From assembly GCA_008729055.1 (NCBI GenBank), contig SDUX01000005.1, positions 670,801-734,800 of the forward strand: 64,000 bases of DNA, written 5' to 3'. The position numbers were made by a program, and so were the translations under genes. Below the pieces are notes generated by a model, which did no database searches, had not been told where the DNA came from, and saw only the letters and a program-made list of their open reading frames with translations. This DNA is from Pyropia haitanensis (lineage: Eukaryota; Rhodophyta; Bangiophyceae; Bangiales; Bangiaceae). Positions 30,443-42,198 of the stretch are shown in pieces. Each line of letters opens with the position of its first letter. Positions within the stretch are counted from its first letter, which is position 1.

Positions 30443-31737
30443 GGGAGAGGGCTGGAACGTGAAGAAAGATTCTGGGTCACGGATTACTACCTCTGTCCAT
30501 AAGTTTCTGTACTGGGAAGTAAACTTGCGTCTTTATGCATTCTGCGTTGTGTCTCAAAGGGACGCCGCTGTCGTGGCGGCGCGGCGCTGGCGCCTCCTTA
30601 TGAGTTTTGGGCCTGTCACGGCGGCGTCACGCCATCGCCCGCAGGTCCTGCACCCGCCGCGCAGACGCGGACGGCGGTGACGACGGTGAGGCCGATGGCG
30701 ACCGGGTCGCCGGCGGCGACGGGCACGCCGACGGCAACGGGGACGCCGGCGGCGACGGGGACGCCGGCGGCAATGGGGGAGCGGACGGCGACCACGGCGC
30801 CGGCGGGGACGGTGCGGTGGACGGCGACGGGAGAGGCGGACGTCGACGCGGACGCCGGCGGCGACGGGGGAGGCGGACGGCGACGCGGACGCCGGCGGCA
30901 ACGGTGAAGCTGACGACAGCGGGGATGCCGGCGGCGACGGGGGAGGCAATTGGCGACGCAGACGCCGGTGGCGACGGGCACGCCGACGGCAGCCGGCGAG
31001 TCGGACAGCGACAGGGACGGCGACAATGACGGTGAGGCGGGCGGCGACGGAGTGTTCGACGCCTAGAGGGCTGCCGACGGCTGCGGGGACGTGGGTTATG
31101 AGAGTGAGTCCGTCTGTGTGTGAGGCGAGTGATTCCGTTGCAAGAGGGGTCAAGTGAATGCATCGAGCGGCTTTACCACCTACGACAGTACCTTCTTACC
31201 AGAGACCGCTGTGGGAGGGGGAAGGAAAGGAGGCTGGTTGCGCTTCATCAGCCATTTCCGGTCGGCCACCATCTGGTCTTTTCCTGAGATGGGGGTGACG
31301 AGCCACGATTATGGCCTCCCCCTGCTGGTTTCTTTGCTGCGTCGAAACGCAGCCCGCCGCCAGTGTGGCACAGTGGTGGTGCTGTACATGAGCAATAGAG
31401 CTGCGACCTTCTGCCGCCGCTGATTTTTGGCGATTGCAAGCGGTGCGGCGGCGTGGCGACGCGCAGGCAAGAACCACAGCGCCTCACACCCCTGACGCCG
31501 CCGCAGCTGCATAAGGCTGTCTGTGGCGCAGCCGTGTGTCTCGGAGAGCACATGGGCTGCTGTGTGATGACGACACGTACGTTTTTTACATCACAGAAGT
31601 GCAGCCCTGGTGTACACCTCCAGCGATACGGGAAAAAAACACAAACAAACGCAGTGACACGCACGTGCACCTTTTCCTGCTCGCACGCCACACAAACAGG
31701 AAAAAGAACCGATGCTCACTTGCCGCAGGTGGCCGGT
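30443..31737. other. convergent intergenic region with GGCGAC minisatellite
   Basis: Between the 3' ends of the H3 and Myb-like genes. At about 30,680-31,070 an imperfect array built on GGCGACGGG/GACGCCGGC units of 12-18 bp creates frames rich in Gly/Asp/Ala on + and Arg/Pro on -, none convincing. The remainder (31,150-31,737) is ordinary sequence without a gene. Confidence 0.55.
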
Positions 31738-33867
31738 CTACGCAGTGCCCACCTCATCATCGTCGCTGCTGTGGCCTTTCATCGGATCACGAGCACCCAC
31801 CCCACCTTCCTCGTCAACCTCCGTCTCTGAGGTCCCCACCTCAGTCACCACAAGGGCGGAGGGAGGGAGCGTAAGGTCGATAGTCCGGCTTTGGGACATG
31901 GCCCGCTTCGCTTTGGTAGCAAACGAGTTGCTGCCGCAAGCCTCGTCAGTCGAGCTCGCAGACGGGGCGCTGGGCATCGGCACCAGCTCTACGTCGGACG
32001 ACACTGAGGGGGCCCCCCTCGTGCGACGGTGACGGGAGCTCTGGATGGCGGCACGGCCCAGCGCGAGCATCTCCTGGTGCAGGTCCGCTTGAAACGCCTT
32101 CGCCTCGGGCGTTTCGCGCACCCGCTCCTGCTGGAAGTACTCGGCTGCGACACGACGATTCTCAGCCTCTTGCGCCGCCTCTCCGGCGGCCGCCCGCTTG
32201 GAAATTGACGCTGCAATTGTCATGATTGCCTCGTTTGACTGGTTCATTGCCTTCGCGAAAGCTTCGTCGTCCTGCTTGGAGCGCTCGTACGCCATTTTCT
32301 TGGCAGACTTGTGGCCCATTGGCACGCCTTGCGGTGCCGGTCGCTTCTTGGCATGCGCGCCCACACCGCCCCCACCAGTACCGTTTGTCTGGTCATCGTT
32401 TTCCTCCGCCAGTGGGGAGGTGATGTCAGAATTTGCAGCTGCACTGCACCACTTGTCCGAAACGCGAAGCTCTTCCCAACAAGGCTGCCAGTTCTCTGGA
32501 ACCATGCGCGCCCTGCGCTGCGGCGCCGCCTTTCCCATCTGCTCCAGCTTGTCCTCGTCCACGCAATCCTTGCAGACTGCCGAGTACGCGCTGGAAGCAG
32601 AGTACAGTGCTCGCGCCGCGCGCTTCACACTCTCTTCGTCCAGATTTGCAGTGAGCTTGTCCGAGCTGGCCACAAAATAAAAGTGGGCGAAGCGCTGGCT
32701 GCAAGGCCCAACGTTACGCAGAAACACGGTCATGGCCGCGCTTGGCGTGCGGTTGCGCCAGCGCCCAGCAAGAGCGTACGATGTCAACTCAGGTGGGCAC
32801 TGCGCCACATACCCCTGGTACACCGCCTCCCAGAAATCGGACTTGCTCTGGTCGGTCTCGGCGACACCATTCAGAGTTGGCACCGCGTACGCCTTGGCCA
32901 AGGCCGTGCGCTCGGCCAAGCACCAGCTCCTCCCCTTGCCTCGCGTCTGCGCCGGGGTGACACCCGTCAGCGCGGTCGGCACCGCCGCGCCCGCCAACAT
33001 GGGCGACCCCGTCGCGGCCGCTGGCGCCGGCGACCCCGTCGCGGCCGCCGGGACCGGCGGCACAGTAGCGGCCGCCGGCACCGGCGGCACGGTTGCAACT
33101 GCCGGCACCGGCGGCACGGTCGCAACCGCCGGCACCGGCGGCACAGTCGCTGCCGCCGGCGCTGGCGGCACGGTCGCGGCCGCCGGCTCGGGCGGCGCGG
33201 TCGCGACCGCCGGCGCAGGCGGCACGGTCGCTGCCGCCGGCGCAGGCGGAACGGTTACGGCCGCCGGCGCAGGGGCCACCGGCGCTGTCGTCGGCTGCAA
33301 GCTGGGCACCGCCGGCGCGGACGGTGAGCTTGGAACGGTACCCGACGCCGAGGCTGTCGTCCGCGAAGCTGCCGCGACTGCGTCGGCGACCGCGTCCTTG
33401 TACCTCTGCGCCCGTGCCACCGCCCGGCGAACAGCAGCATTTTCAGCCATCACCTTGGTCACGGCTGCTTTGTCAGCCAGCGTCATCTGGCTGCCGCGCG
33501 CGCCTTGCCCAGGCAAAGCTGGGGAACCAGGCGGCAGTGGGGGGCGAGGAGACGGACGTGGAAGGCTGGGACGGGCACCTGGGGCAATACCAGCCGCCAC
33601 AGGAGGGGAGGAAAGCGGGATGGTCGGGTTGCGAGGGGCAGCTTGGGGGGGAACAGATGCTGCGGCTGCGGCCGCACGAGCCGCAGCGGCAACCAGCGCG
33701 GAGCCGTATGAAGCGCGTGTGGATGGAAGCGCTGAGGGAGCCACGAGGGTCGGAGGGATGTGGACGTTTCGGTCCGGTGACCCCAGAGCACCATCACCAA
33801 GCGGGAAGAGCTTGAAAGCGCGCAGCAGCGGTAGCTCCCTCTCTCCCGCACCTCCGGTTGGCTTCAT
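31738..33867 (-). CDS. Myb/SANT-like DNA-binding protein with NAM-associated-type C-terminus
   Basis: From ATG 33867 about 709 residues; the frame stays open upstream to 34167, but that part looks like leader sequence. Order: Pro/Ala-rich N-part; about ten near-identical decapeptide repeats of the PPVPAVATV type; a Myb/SANT-like trihelix (RGKGRSWCLAERTALAKAY...FWEAVYQGY...YALAGRWRNRTP) with Trp-spaced helices; a mid region with ENWQPCWEELRVSDKW; then the PMGHKSAKKMAYERSKQD motif and a helical, Gln/Glu-rich tail as in NAM-associated C-terminal domains. Plant PIF/Harbinger elements encode a second protein of this general kind that binds DNA and helps the transposase, so a transposon role is plausible. 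It may equally be a host trihelix-type factor. TAG stop; no disruptions. Confidence 0.6.
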   Translation of the reverse strand: MKPTGGAGERELPLLRAFKLFPLGDGALGSPDRNVHIPPTLVAPSALPSTRASYGSALVAAAARAAAAAASVPPQAAPRNPTIPLSSPPVAAGIAPGARPSLPRPSPRPPLPPGSPALPGQGARGSQMTLADKAAVTKVMAENAAVRRAVARAQRYKDAVADAVAAASRTTASASGTVPSSPSAPAVPSLQPTTAPVAPAPAAVTVPPAPAAATVPPAPAVATAPPEPAAATVPPAPAAATVPPVPAVATVPPVPAVATVPPVPAAATVPPVPAAATGSPAPAAATGSPMLAGAAVPTALTGVTPAQTRGKGRSWCLAERTALAKAYAVPTLNGVAETDQSKSDFWEAVYQGYVAQCPPELTSYALAGRWRNRTPSAAMTVFLRNVGPCSQRFAHFYFVASSDKLTANLDEESVKRAARALYSASSAYSAVCKDCVDEDKLEQMGKAAPQRRARMVPENWQPCWEELRVSDKWCSAAANSDITSPLAEENDDQTNGTGGGGVGAHAKKRPAPQGVPMGHKSAKKMAYERSKQDDEAFAKAMNQSNEAIMTIAASISKRAAAGEAAQEAENRRVAAEYFQQERVRETPEAKAFQADLHQEMLALGRAAIQSSRHRRTRGAPSVSSDVELVPMPSAPSASSTDEACGSNSFATKAKRAMSQSRTIDLTLPPSALVVTEVGTSETEVDEEGGVGARDPMKGHSSDDDEVGTA
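33000..33300. repeat. 30-bp minisatellite within the Myb-like gene
   Basis: About ten tandem units of GGCGGCACGGTCGC(A/G)(A/G)CCGCCG type, encoding on the minus strand decapeptides (V/A)PPxPAxAT. In-frame unit length (30 bp) keeps the coding frame whatever the copy number. Confidence 0.85.
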
Positions 33868-34175
33868 CCTTGCCGCCACTCTGGCTGGAACGAACCAAGA
33901 GGCACTTTGGCCCACCCTGACGGTCACACGGGCGAGGCTATCCAGTCTGGCAAAAAAAATGACTCCACTGCATAGTGGACAACCTCTGACCAAGCCATGG
34001 CCAACGCCACAACGAGACCTGGCATCAGCGCCGTCACCTCGCCAACCGCTCGGACAACGTACAACGACGCACGAGAACTGTGCCAAATGAAGCTTGCCCT
34101 GTCTCACTTGACGGGTTCCGCATGCAAGGGTGTCATGATGACAGGAAGGGTGCGCGAAAAGCGACATGGAGGGAC

Positions 34176-34531
34176 GGGGAGTGCGGGGCTGACGCGCGCG
34201 CCCCCGACGAGCAACTCACCTGGCCGCCACGTGCCGCCCAAGCCGACAGCGTGACGGATCCAGGCGGGGGCGGTGCAGGGCGCGGGGCGCGGCGGCCACA
34301 GTATCTGGCCGCCAAAGAGACGGCCTCGTGAGATCACTCGTACGGACTGCCCCAGGCGCAAAAAAAAGCACGTGATTTCATTGGCTGGCCCACTCTCAAA
34401 AAATAATGAAACGCGCTTCCAACAGCGTGTCCGTGCCCCATGGATTGATGGTACCCTAGACGGGGGGGCGTCTTGACAGCGGCAGGTAGGGGGTGAGGCG
34501 GGGCGGAATCGCGTCCCCGTACGGGCACCGC
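34176..34531 (-). repeat. right long inverted repeat of the H3/Myb unit
   Basis: Reverse complement of 29,051-29,406, identical over most of its length. The Myb-like gene starts 309 bp inside it. Outside, the sequence becomes G-rich and unrelated to the left flank within about 20 bp. Confidence 0.85.
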
Positions 34532-37194
34532 GCCGTGAGGCGTGCGCGGGCGCGCGAGGGGAGGGGGGGGGTTGATGATGCTGGGCGTGTGCGGCGGCCA
34601 CCCCACCCGCCCACCAACAGCACGGACAGACGCCATACGAACGACCTGGGGGGGGTGTCGCGGGGTGGACTGTGTGGTGCTAGTGTGGGCGGTCGGTGTG
34701 TGGGCTGGACACTGCGGATGAGTGTAGGGGCTGTGGCGGGGCGACGATCGGCGCGGCTGACGCCTGCCACACGGCAAAATTACGCACGGCGCGTTGTGCG
34801 AGGTCGGTGTAGCGGTTAGCGAGGAAGTGACGTCTGGCACTGCGTCATATGACGATTGAATATCGCGTCGACGCTGCAGCTTGTGTCGTGACGGGTCCCC
34901 CTGGGTCGGTGGGGTCAGTGTCAGCCCGCCCGATTCAGACCGACCACGCATGCTGTCGACCGCAATGGCTCGAGAGCCACGAAATCTCTGAAAACAGCGG
35001 TGCTGGAATGCGTGCGGGGCCCGGACGTCCCATGGATGACGAAGATTTCAAGGGCATGAGCCAATGAGCGGGCAGTGACAGAAGTGGGCCTCCGGAGATC
35101 ATTCTTGTGACTCATTGACCCTGCTTAAACAAGGACTCGGTTACTCTTAAGTTTCAGTGTATTGAGACAATCTCTTTGATTTTGCACAGCTGAGGCACAA
35201 AGCTGTCTGCAACTCGCGCAGTTCGTCGGTTTGGACCGCTATTTACACTCATTTGAACAGGACTTCGTACGATTTCGAACGATTTTTCGGTCGTGCTGGT
35301 ATTGTCCTTGGTATGGCTTTTGTTTAGGACCAATGCTCGACCACCAACGTCTTCGCCAAGACCCCCAAAATGAATGTTGCATCTGACCAGAGGTTCGTAA
35401 GGTAGCCTGCTGGTAGCCCCCCGCCGAGTCTCAACTCCTTCTCTCGGGGCTATCCCGATGGCTGTAGGATGGTCAGGCCACTCAGGGCCCTCCACGTAGA
35501 CATACGTGGCGTTCTAAAATGAATCGTTTAAGCCGGATAGCCCACTTTGGTGGCTATGCCCTCAGGTCTATCCAACCCGAAAGCTATCGGTCTGCCTCCA
35601 GCGATGACGTTGTTGTAGACTGCCTTCGCTCGTGTGGGGAACGGCTTGGCGCCGACGTGGGGGGGGGGGGTTAGACCAATTTGGGGAGTTGAGGGCATTC
35701 CGCCTGGCGGGGGTGGGTGGCCCCGCTGCCCAAGACGGGTATCTGCAGGGTTGCTAACAGGGTTGCCAGGGGGTTGCCGTGGATTTGCCTCTCCGCTGTA
35801 TTTGTATTTGCCTCCCGTATTGCAAGTTCGACCCCAGTCCTCGGCCGATCGACCGCGCTCTCTCGCGATCGCGGCCAGCCCGCTAGCGCATCCCTGCTCC
35901 GTTGTCGTCCTCAGGCGCCCCGGCTGCCGCCGCGCCCCCAACAATGCCCCTGGCTGCCCCCCTTCTCGCCGCCCTCCGCCGTCTCCTCTCTTTCCCGTTG
36001 ACGCCCCCGGCTCCATCTTACTGCGAGCTCCCCTCTTCATTGCCAATTGCCGCTATCCTGGCGGCTTTCACGTGAAGCGGAGGGCGTGGCCACTGTGACG
36101 AGCGCCGTCCGACGGTTCTTCCGTGCGCGGTGGAGCTGGGCACATTTGTCTGTCGTCCGTCCCCGTGGCCCTCTGCCTCCTGGTCTTGTGGACCAGCTGT
36201 TACAGTGGTGTTGGTCCTTGCCGTAGCCGTGGCCTTGTGGCTGGCATGCCGTGGCGTGTGCTGCCACGGCCCCTCACGGTCTTACCCCAATCCCTGGCCC
36301 TAGCAGAGGGGTTTTTCTCTCCCCTTCCCTACTGTGTCGCCCCATCAAGCTGTCCTTGCCGATCTGACGCTGCTTTCGGACGGGCGGATGCTCCCTTCTG
36401 TGTCTATTTCCGCCACAACAGCTGTGGCTGCAGGGGGGCGGCCACAGGCGGTCCTGAAGCCGGTGGGCGTCGCGCACTTGCTGGCCACCGCGGCTATCCT
36501 CCCTACCCTATTGCTGTTGTTGCCATCGGTGAATGCTAGCTGCGGGGAGGCGCCCCGAGGCGTGCCTGGTCCCGCGGCGGGCGTTCCACATGGTGGCTGC
36601 CGCCGACACCTTTCTTCACCCTGTGGCCTTCACTGCCGCCGTCTTCGCCACCCGCGCGCCTCCGTCGGGCCCACTCGGCGGGTTTGCCTTTGTCCCCGCG
36701 CCCACCCGGCAGGCCTCCGCTCTCGTTCTCGAACCACAAGCCGTCGCCATTCCCGGTTTCTCCTTCCTTCCTGTGGATTGGCCGCTGCCTCTTGCGCGTC
36801 CATGTCTGTTGGCTGTTCGGGGTAGCCCCGTGGCCCGCGCTATCATCTACCAGCGAGCCATCCGCCTGCCTTGGGGGTCTCTGTCGCGGTGCTGTTCTCC
36901 GGATCCTTCCGAGAACGGATCTGGGCGTGGTGGGGGCTGCACCTGTACCTGTCGGCCAGCGTCGCGGCGCATCGATGCGCCATGAAGCGGAGCCAAGATA
37001 TGCTGTATTGCACGAGCCCTCGGCGCAGCCCGGTCCACGCTGCTTCACGGGTATGGCGTGTGCGCTCTGCCGAAGTCTCAGGCGAATACAACCCACCTGG
37101 GCGGTTCTCAGCGGGGGACCCGCGTTTGTACACCATGACGCACGCGGAGCAGCAAACGATAGGCGGGACTGTGTGAGCGGTGAGCGGAGACCCG
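34532..37194. other. intergenic, no gene called
   Basis: Includes an AT-richer island at about 35,140-35,340, a G run near 35,655-35,670 and Pro/Arg-rich frames on both strands at 35,500-37,170 without domains. A frame at 36,533-36,985 (+) and one on - (36,536-37,348) overlap each other, and I could not prefer either. The promoter of the KDZ-like gene should lie at the right end. Confidence 0.4.
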
Positions 37195-40100
37195 ATGATC
37201 CCTGTGCCCCCGCCGGGTGACCTGGTGCAACCTGGTGGTCGACATGAAGAACACGATGCGGACGATCATCACGGTGGTGATGGGACAAGACTTCCTGCCC
37301 TCGACCAGGCTCGGCCCGGTACTGCTCATAGTGCTGGTGGACGGCCATTGGGCAGCGGGCGTAATTCGCACAGCCGCATCCGTCTGGGCTTCGCGCGCTC
37401 TCTTGTTGTCGGCATCATCCGATATGGCGTGGAGGAGTGGTTGGACGAGCTGGGGGGGACGGTTGACAAGGAGGCTCAGGCGCTGGCATTAGCTTGTCAT
37501 GTGGACGATGCCCCGGAGGACTACCGTGGGCATGTGTGGGCAATTGAGGCGTTGGCTGGATCTGTCTCGCGCTTCAACGAGTTTGAGCAGCACGAGCACG
37601 GTGTGCCGGAGATGATTGTGACCTGGGTGGGCGAGCGCTACAATGTAGCCTGCACCTGCGTCGCCAGCAACTTCTACGAGAGCCGGCTGAATGCAGAATT
37701 AGACTCTGCCGCCGTAGTGGATGCAGAGTGCTTTCACGCGGAGCAGTTTGCTGGTGCGCTGGACGATTCGTCCAAGGTCCTGTCTTGCTCATCCAGGGAG
37801 CTGCGCGCGCATTTCGTGGCACTGACGGAGGGCAAGGACGCTGGGAGGGCAACACGCGCACGCGGGACGAGTCGCACAGCACCGGCCGGGGCGGCCACTG
37901 CGGAGGAGGTGGAGGTTTTTGATACCGGGGGACTTCCTGTTGCAGTAGTGACGTCTGGGTCTGGGATGCACCGCGTACCCGCCTCTGTCAAGTGCGCTCG
38001 CAAGGCTACCCCTTGTTGCTATTGTGACTCCGCGCGCGCTTCCTCTTGCCCCCATACTCTCCTGACTCGGCACCTGCGCCAGGCGGACGCGGAGTCCGCG
38101 GGGACCAACATGACTGGGCGGAAGCGGGACATTGTCAACTCCATCTCGCGGGAGAAGTATTCCCCGTTTGACTGCAACCGCGCGAAGGCCGTCGACGTGG
38201 CCATCTTCGACCGCGCCCGGAGGGGCGAAACGTACGTCGTTAAGTGCCCTGACGTGTGCCCGCAGTGCAAGACCAGCCGTGGCGCGGCCAAGAAGGAGCC
38301 GTCCAAACGCACCATCCTTTGCCATTTTGGATTTTGCAACATGCAGCTGGACGGAGACCTGTGCCCGAACAAGGAGTGCGGCTTGTGGGTCTCCGCCGCG
38401 GGGAAGGAGGAGTGCGTCGTCATCCTGTCGCCATGCACGGCGGCGTCAGTGTCGCTGGTGAGGCACATGTGCCATGAGGTTGCGGTGGAGGGCGACTCCT
38501 TTTCCAAGGTTTTTCGCACCTGGTGGCGTCTTGCTGGTGGGCGCACGCGCGCGGGCATCGTCTCTTCCTCGGCCCTGACCCGAGGCCGGCGGACCGTGTC
38601 CCGGCTGATGTCGACCGGGATGCGGCTCATGTCCGTCTCCCCGCCCGAGTGGCCGTTCCAGTGCACTGATTGCTACAAGAAGGGGCGGTTCGGTGTCGTC
38701 ACGACGGACGGCATCTGGCTCGGTTTCCTTAGTCGCCTCACCCCACAAGCGTACGAGAGCTACGTTGACGGCTGCGCCCCAAGCGCGGAGCTGCTCGCAC
38801 GTGGCAGTGTGATATCAAGGGAGTGGGTGCGGAGGTTTGCGTGACTGTGCTTGACCCACCCAGAAAAGGCCATCTCTGTGTCGCCGGACCAGAGGCGGGC
38901 AGCCTTGATTGCCCTGAGTATGCTGGTGCCGGCGGCTGTGCCTGTCCGCCTGCGCACGAGCTTTCCCGGGGCCAATACGGCCGCATCCACACGATTACGG
39001 GAGCTGCTGTCGCTGCTCTGGTGCCTGCCCGTGAGTGTGGTGAAGCTCGTGAAGCGCCTGATACAAGCCGTCACAATGGTCGTTGCTGCAAGAAGGGCGG
39101 CGGAGGAGCCGCAGAGTGCATTGGAGGCCGACGTGGCCCTGCTTGTGCATTTGCAGTCGTGGCTGAACACGCCAATGGACGCCGGAGAGCAGTGTTCCGG
39201 TGCGGCTGGCGGTCGAGCTGACGTGGCGGTCGGTGGCCGAAGTCAAGGTGGCGGGGGTGGTGGTCACGGTGGTGGTGTTGGCCCTCCAGGCCACGCCGGA
39301 CGTGGCGGTGCTGATGCTGTGGGTGTTATTCACGGAGGAGCAGCTGCAGCAGACGGTGTAGCAGTACGGCTACGCCGACCCACAACTTGTGGGGGCGGAA
39401 CACGCACGCTCGGGTCCCAACTTGGAACACCGTGTGAGGCACCACCCACACACGGGCAGCCCTCAACGTACTGGTGCCGGTGTCAGCAACCCGTGCAAGC
39501 CAATGAGGATGCCGGGCGCGGGGAAGGTGACGGGTGGGTTGACGGTGATGGGGGTGGGGAAGAGGATGGGCGTGACGTCGGTGAGGGTCGAGGGGGTCGA
39601 TGGTACAGGAGGTCTTTGTGTCTCTGTCTGTGGTTGTTCCCCCGAGGTCTCTCCCGGTGGCGCCCACACTCACGCATTATATACCCCCAGGGGGGCACCC
39701 AGGGTGCCCCAAAGCATGCGATTGCCCGTCGTGCCGGTGGACGGCACCAAGGCTCTCAAAACAAAGCATGGGCTCTCAGAACAAAGCAAGGGTGGGCGTG
39801 TGCGCCCCAAGGCGCCCCACCAGAAAGCCCCAAACGGGGGGGGGACGGTGTGCGGCGCTCGTAGCGCCGCGCGGCTGGCCCCACGCGCCATTCGACCCGA
39901 AAAGCCTCAGAGGCGTGTAAGCAGACGCCAGTCTTCGGGTCGAATATCTCCCGTGGGTCAGCAAGTCTTGTCGCTCCCATTGGTCCACGGGGAGATTGTT
40001 CCGGCTTGCTGACGCGTCAGAGATGTGGCTCGTCTTTTGGTCCGTTAGTCCGTTGATCCGTTGGAGACTGTACCCGTCGGCAGATGAGTCAGGGTAGTGT

Positions 40101-41665
40101 CGGTTAGCCAATCCGCGGCTCCCGTGCTGACCGTCCGTTAGTAGTAGATTATCGGACGGACACCGCGGCATGCCCCAGATTACTTTGGAGTTGATGCGTC
40201 TTGGAAGGAGTTGGCTGAGAAGGACAGGGAAGGAGAGGCCCCAGTCCTTATCCCCTAGGCTCCAGTCTTGGGGATTTAAGGGGCATATCCTTACACACCG
40301 GAAGCAACCCGTGCAACACCAACACGCGACTTGCGTGTGACGAGTGGCCGACTCGCCAAGGCACGAACAAGATGTGTCGGAGCCAGACGGAGTTTACTTG
40401 GCAGCCAAGGGGGGCCCTCCCCGCCTTGCTGTCCCGCGCATATAAACCCTCGTGTGCACGCATGCGCGCGCACACCCCTCGTAAAACACGCAAAAAATGA
40501 ACACTCAGACCACCCAATAAAAAGGCTCCACAATCAAAGCAAGCAAGCGTAGAAATCCGTCTGGCTCCCGCGCAAAAATCCCCAAGATACGAACCACTGC
40601 AATACTCTGCAAATGGGGTGCCGAAAGTCCCAGTCGGAACTTCGAGCTGAAATCGGAATATTTCACTCATGGGTCGGGTGAAATCCAATCTCAATTCTGA
40701 GCCACTTGCTCCGAATATTCAAACCCAGATTCGGGGTTTGTCACAGACGGCGTCGACGATGTACAAGATGCAGTGGGCAATGATCAACATGACAATGGTG
40801 CGGATGGTCACGATGACGGGACTGGCCGAGACGGTGCTGCCAATCCAGACCCGGGCGGAGGCGGTTGTGCTGCGCAAGGTGCAGTTGGCGACGGTGCAGC
40901 TGTTATTGGCACGGGTGGCGGTGCCGGTGGACCTCAAGGCCAAGGCAGAGGTCCAGTCAGTGCTGCAGCAGCTGCGGCGCGGGGATTGCAACCGGCTCTC
41001 CCCTTCGCTCCCACGACGCCAACGGGTGCCCTACGCGCTGCAGCAGCCGGTATCAGCCCCAACGTGCGCAAGGGTGTGCTGCTTTTTTTCATGGGCCTGT
41101 GTGTGGACCCCGCCGTGTCGGCGTTCTAGAAGCACCATGTGGCGCCTTTGCGGCTGCTGGCTGACATGCTGACATCCCCCGGCAGAACTGCTCGTGTGCA
41201 GACGCTGCTGCGCTCCGCGTCGTCCGCAGTGGTGGACGAGACAGCTGTTCCCCCAAGCGTGGACGTCACGGTCGTGCACCTTGCGCGCGAGGTTCGAATG
41301 ATCCAGGTGTTCATCGCACCTGCCTGCAGTTTGGGGACTACCACCCCCCCCTGTTTTGTAGCGGTCGCAGCGTGTTTGTTGGACGTGGCGGCTGGTGCTT
41401 TGCGCAGCGCTGGGCTGGCGCTGGTGTGCCAGCTGAGGTCTTGCGCTCGTCGTTTCTTCCGCAAAACCCGGGTGCCAGCGACGACCCGCTGGTCACCGGT
41501 GTCTTGTTCCCTGGACGACTGCAGCACTGCTCTTATCCATTTGAGGCGGCTGAGAAGCCGGAGCTCAGGAGCTGCCTCAAGAACTACCAGGCGGCAAGAA
41601 AGTCCTTTTCTCCGGGGGCCTTTACGATCTGCTGTGCCTGCGAGCATCCCAAGGTCCTGGGTGGC
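37195..41665 (+). pseudogene. KDZ-like transposase with SWIM-like cysteine clusters, decayed
   Basis: From ATG 37195 the frame holds a SWIM-type C-T-C...C-F-H cluster (37,650-37,740), a second C-Y-C...C-P-H cluster (near 38,020), CPDVCPQC, an LDGDLCPNKEC stretch, and FQCTDCYKKGRFGVVTTDGI (38,658-38,720), a C-x2-C...DG motif placed as in KDZ transposases. A TGA at 38842 interrupts; the same frame continues (SVSPDQRRAALIAL) into a Gly/His-rich linker until about 39,360. After ~1.4 kb of other sequence a frame resumes at ~40,745 (NVRKGVLLFFMGLCVDPAVS), is cut by TAG 41127, continues to about 41,460, and shifts frame to KNYQAARKSFSPGAFTICCACEHPKVLG, the GxFTxxC..HP motif of KDZ-type proteins. The catalytic end is absent; the gag-element region follows. 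Cysteine-cluster association with KDZ transposases is known; the match here is by motif order. Confidence 0.5.
39360..40745. other. probable insertion or intron inside the KDZ-like gene, hairpin-rich
   Basis: Breaks the Gly/Asp-rich linker. Contains a 12-bp perfect stem ATTCGACCCGAA/TTCGGGTCGAAT (39,890-39,901, 39,934-39,945), GTCAGCAAG/CTTGCTGAC (about 39,957 and 40,005) and CCGTCCG/CGGACGG (about 40,133). A promoter-like CATATAAACCC lies at about 40,438. No coding frame or terminal repeats recognised. Confidence 0.35.
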
Positions 41666-42198
41666 GCACTCGATCCGGGTGGCGGTTGTGGCGGCCCTTC
41701 TCCTGGTTGGACTTGGTGGCCTGCCACTTACGGTTTCTCTTGCATTTGTTCTTATCGATTTTCACTGCGTGATCTCGTGCTTTTCGCCCTTTTTTCCCAT
41801 CGGGTTTTTTGGCGGATTGCATCTGTGTGAGGGTTTTTCGCTTGCATCTGAGTGGAAGGATTTTAGCGTGGAGCGGGGTGCCCCGGCGGGGCAGGTGCAT
41901 GCTGGCACTTGGCCCGCTGGAGGCGCTCCTGAGAGTCGGCGCCCTGGTGGCCCCTCGGGGGGTGGTGTGGAGAGCTCTTAGGGGCTTGGCCCGCGGGCCA
42001 CGCGAGATCCTTCTTGTAAAATAACGTTGCTTTGGGTCCTCCTTCCCCTTGGGCTTTAGCGTTTTCCGTTACCTCTGGGCGTTGAGGTGGGCAAGTGTGT
42101 GTGGGACTCTTTGGCGCGCTCCTTCTGGTAGCCCTCTGTCCTCTGGCGGTGGCGACGCGGGGCGAACAAAGACCGCAGAACGGCCAAAAACGCTATAT
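41666..42198. other. probable 5' LTR region of the gag-only element, ends undefined
   Basis: Sequence between the last KDZ-like motif and the primer-site match at 42,199. It should be the 5' LTR, but no directly repeated partner was found after 44,038. A TATATAAA stands directly before the primer site. Confidence 0.25.

Larger units (their letters stand above)
29051..34531. mobile_element. candidate DNA transposon with ~355-bp TIRs carrying histone H3 and Myb-like genes
   Basis: Two near-identical inverted repeats (29,051-29,406 and 34,176-34,531) enclose 4.8 kb with two convergent genes: a histone H3 variant (+) and a Myb/SANT-like protein (-). Each gene starts next to a repeat and points inward, as transposon genes often do. 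No transposase is present, so the unit would be non-autonomous, unless the repeats are simply two inverted copies of a shorter element flanking host genes. Exact termini and a target duplication could not be fixed, because similarity fades rather than ending sharply outside. Confidence 0.4.
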
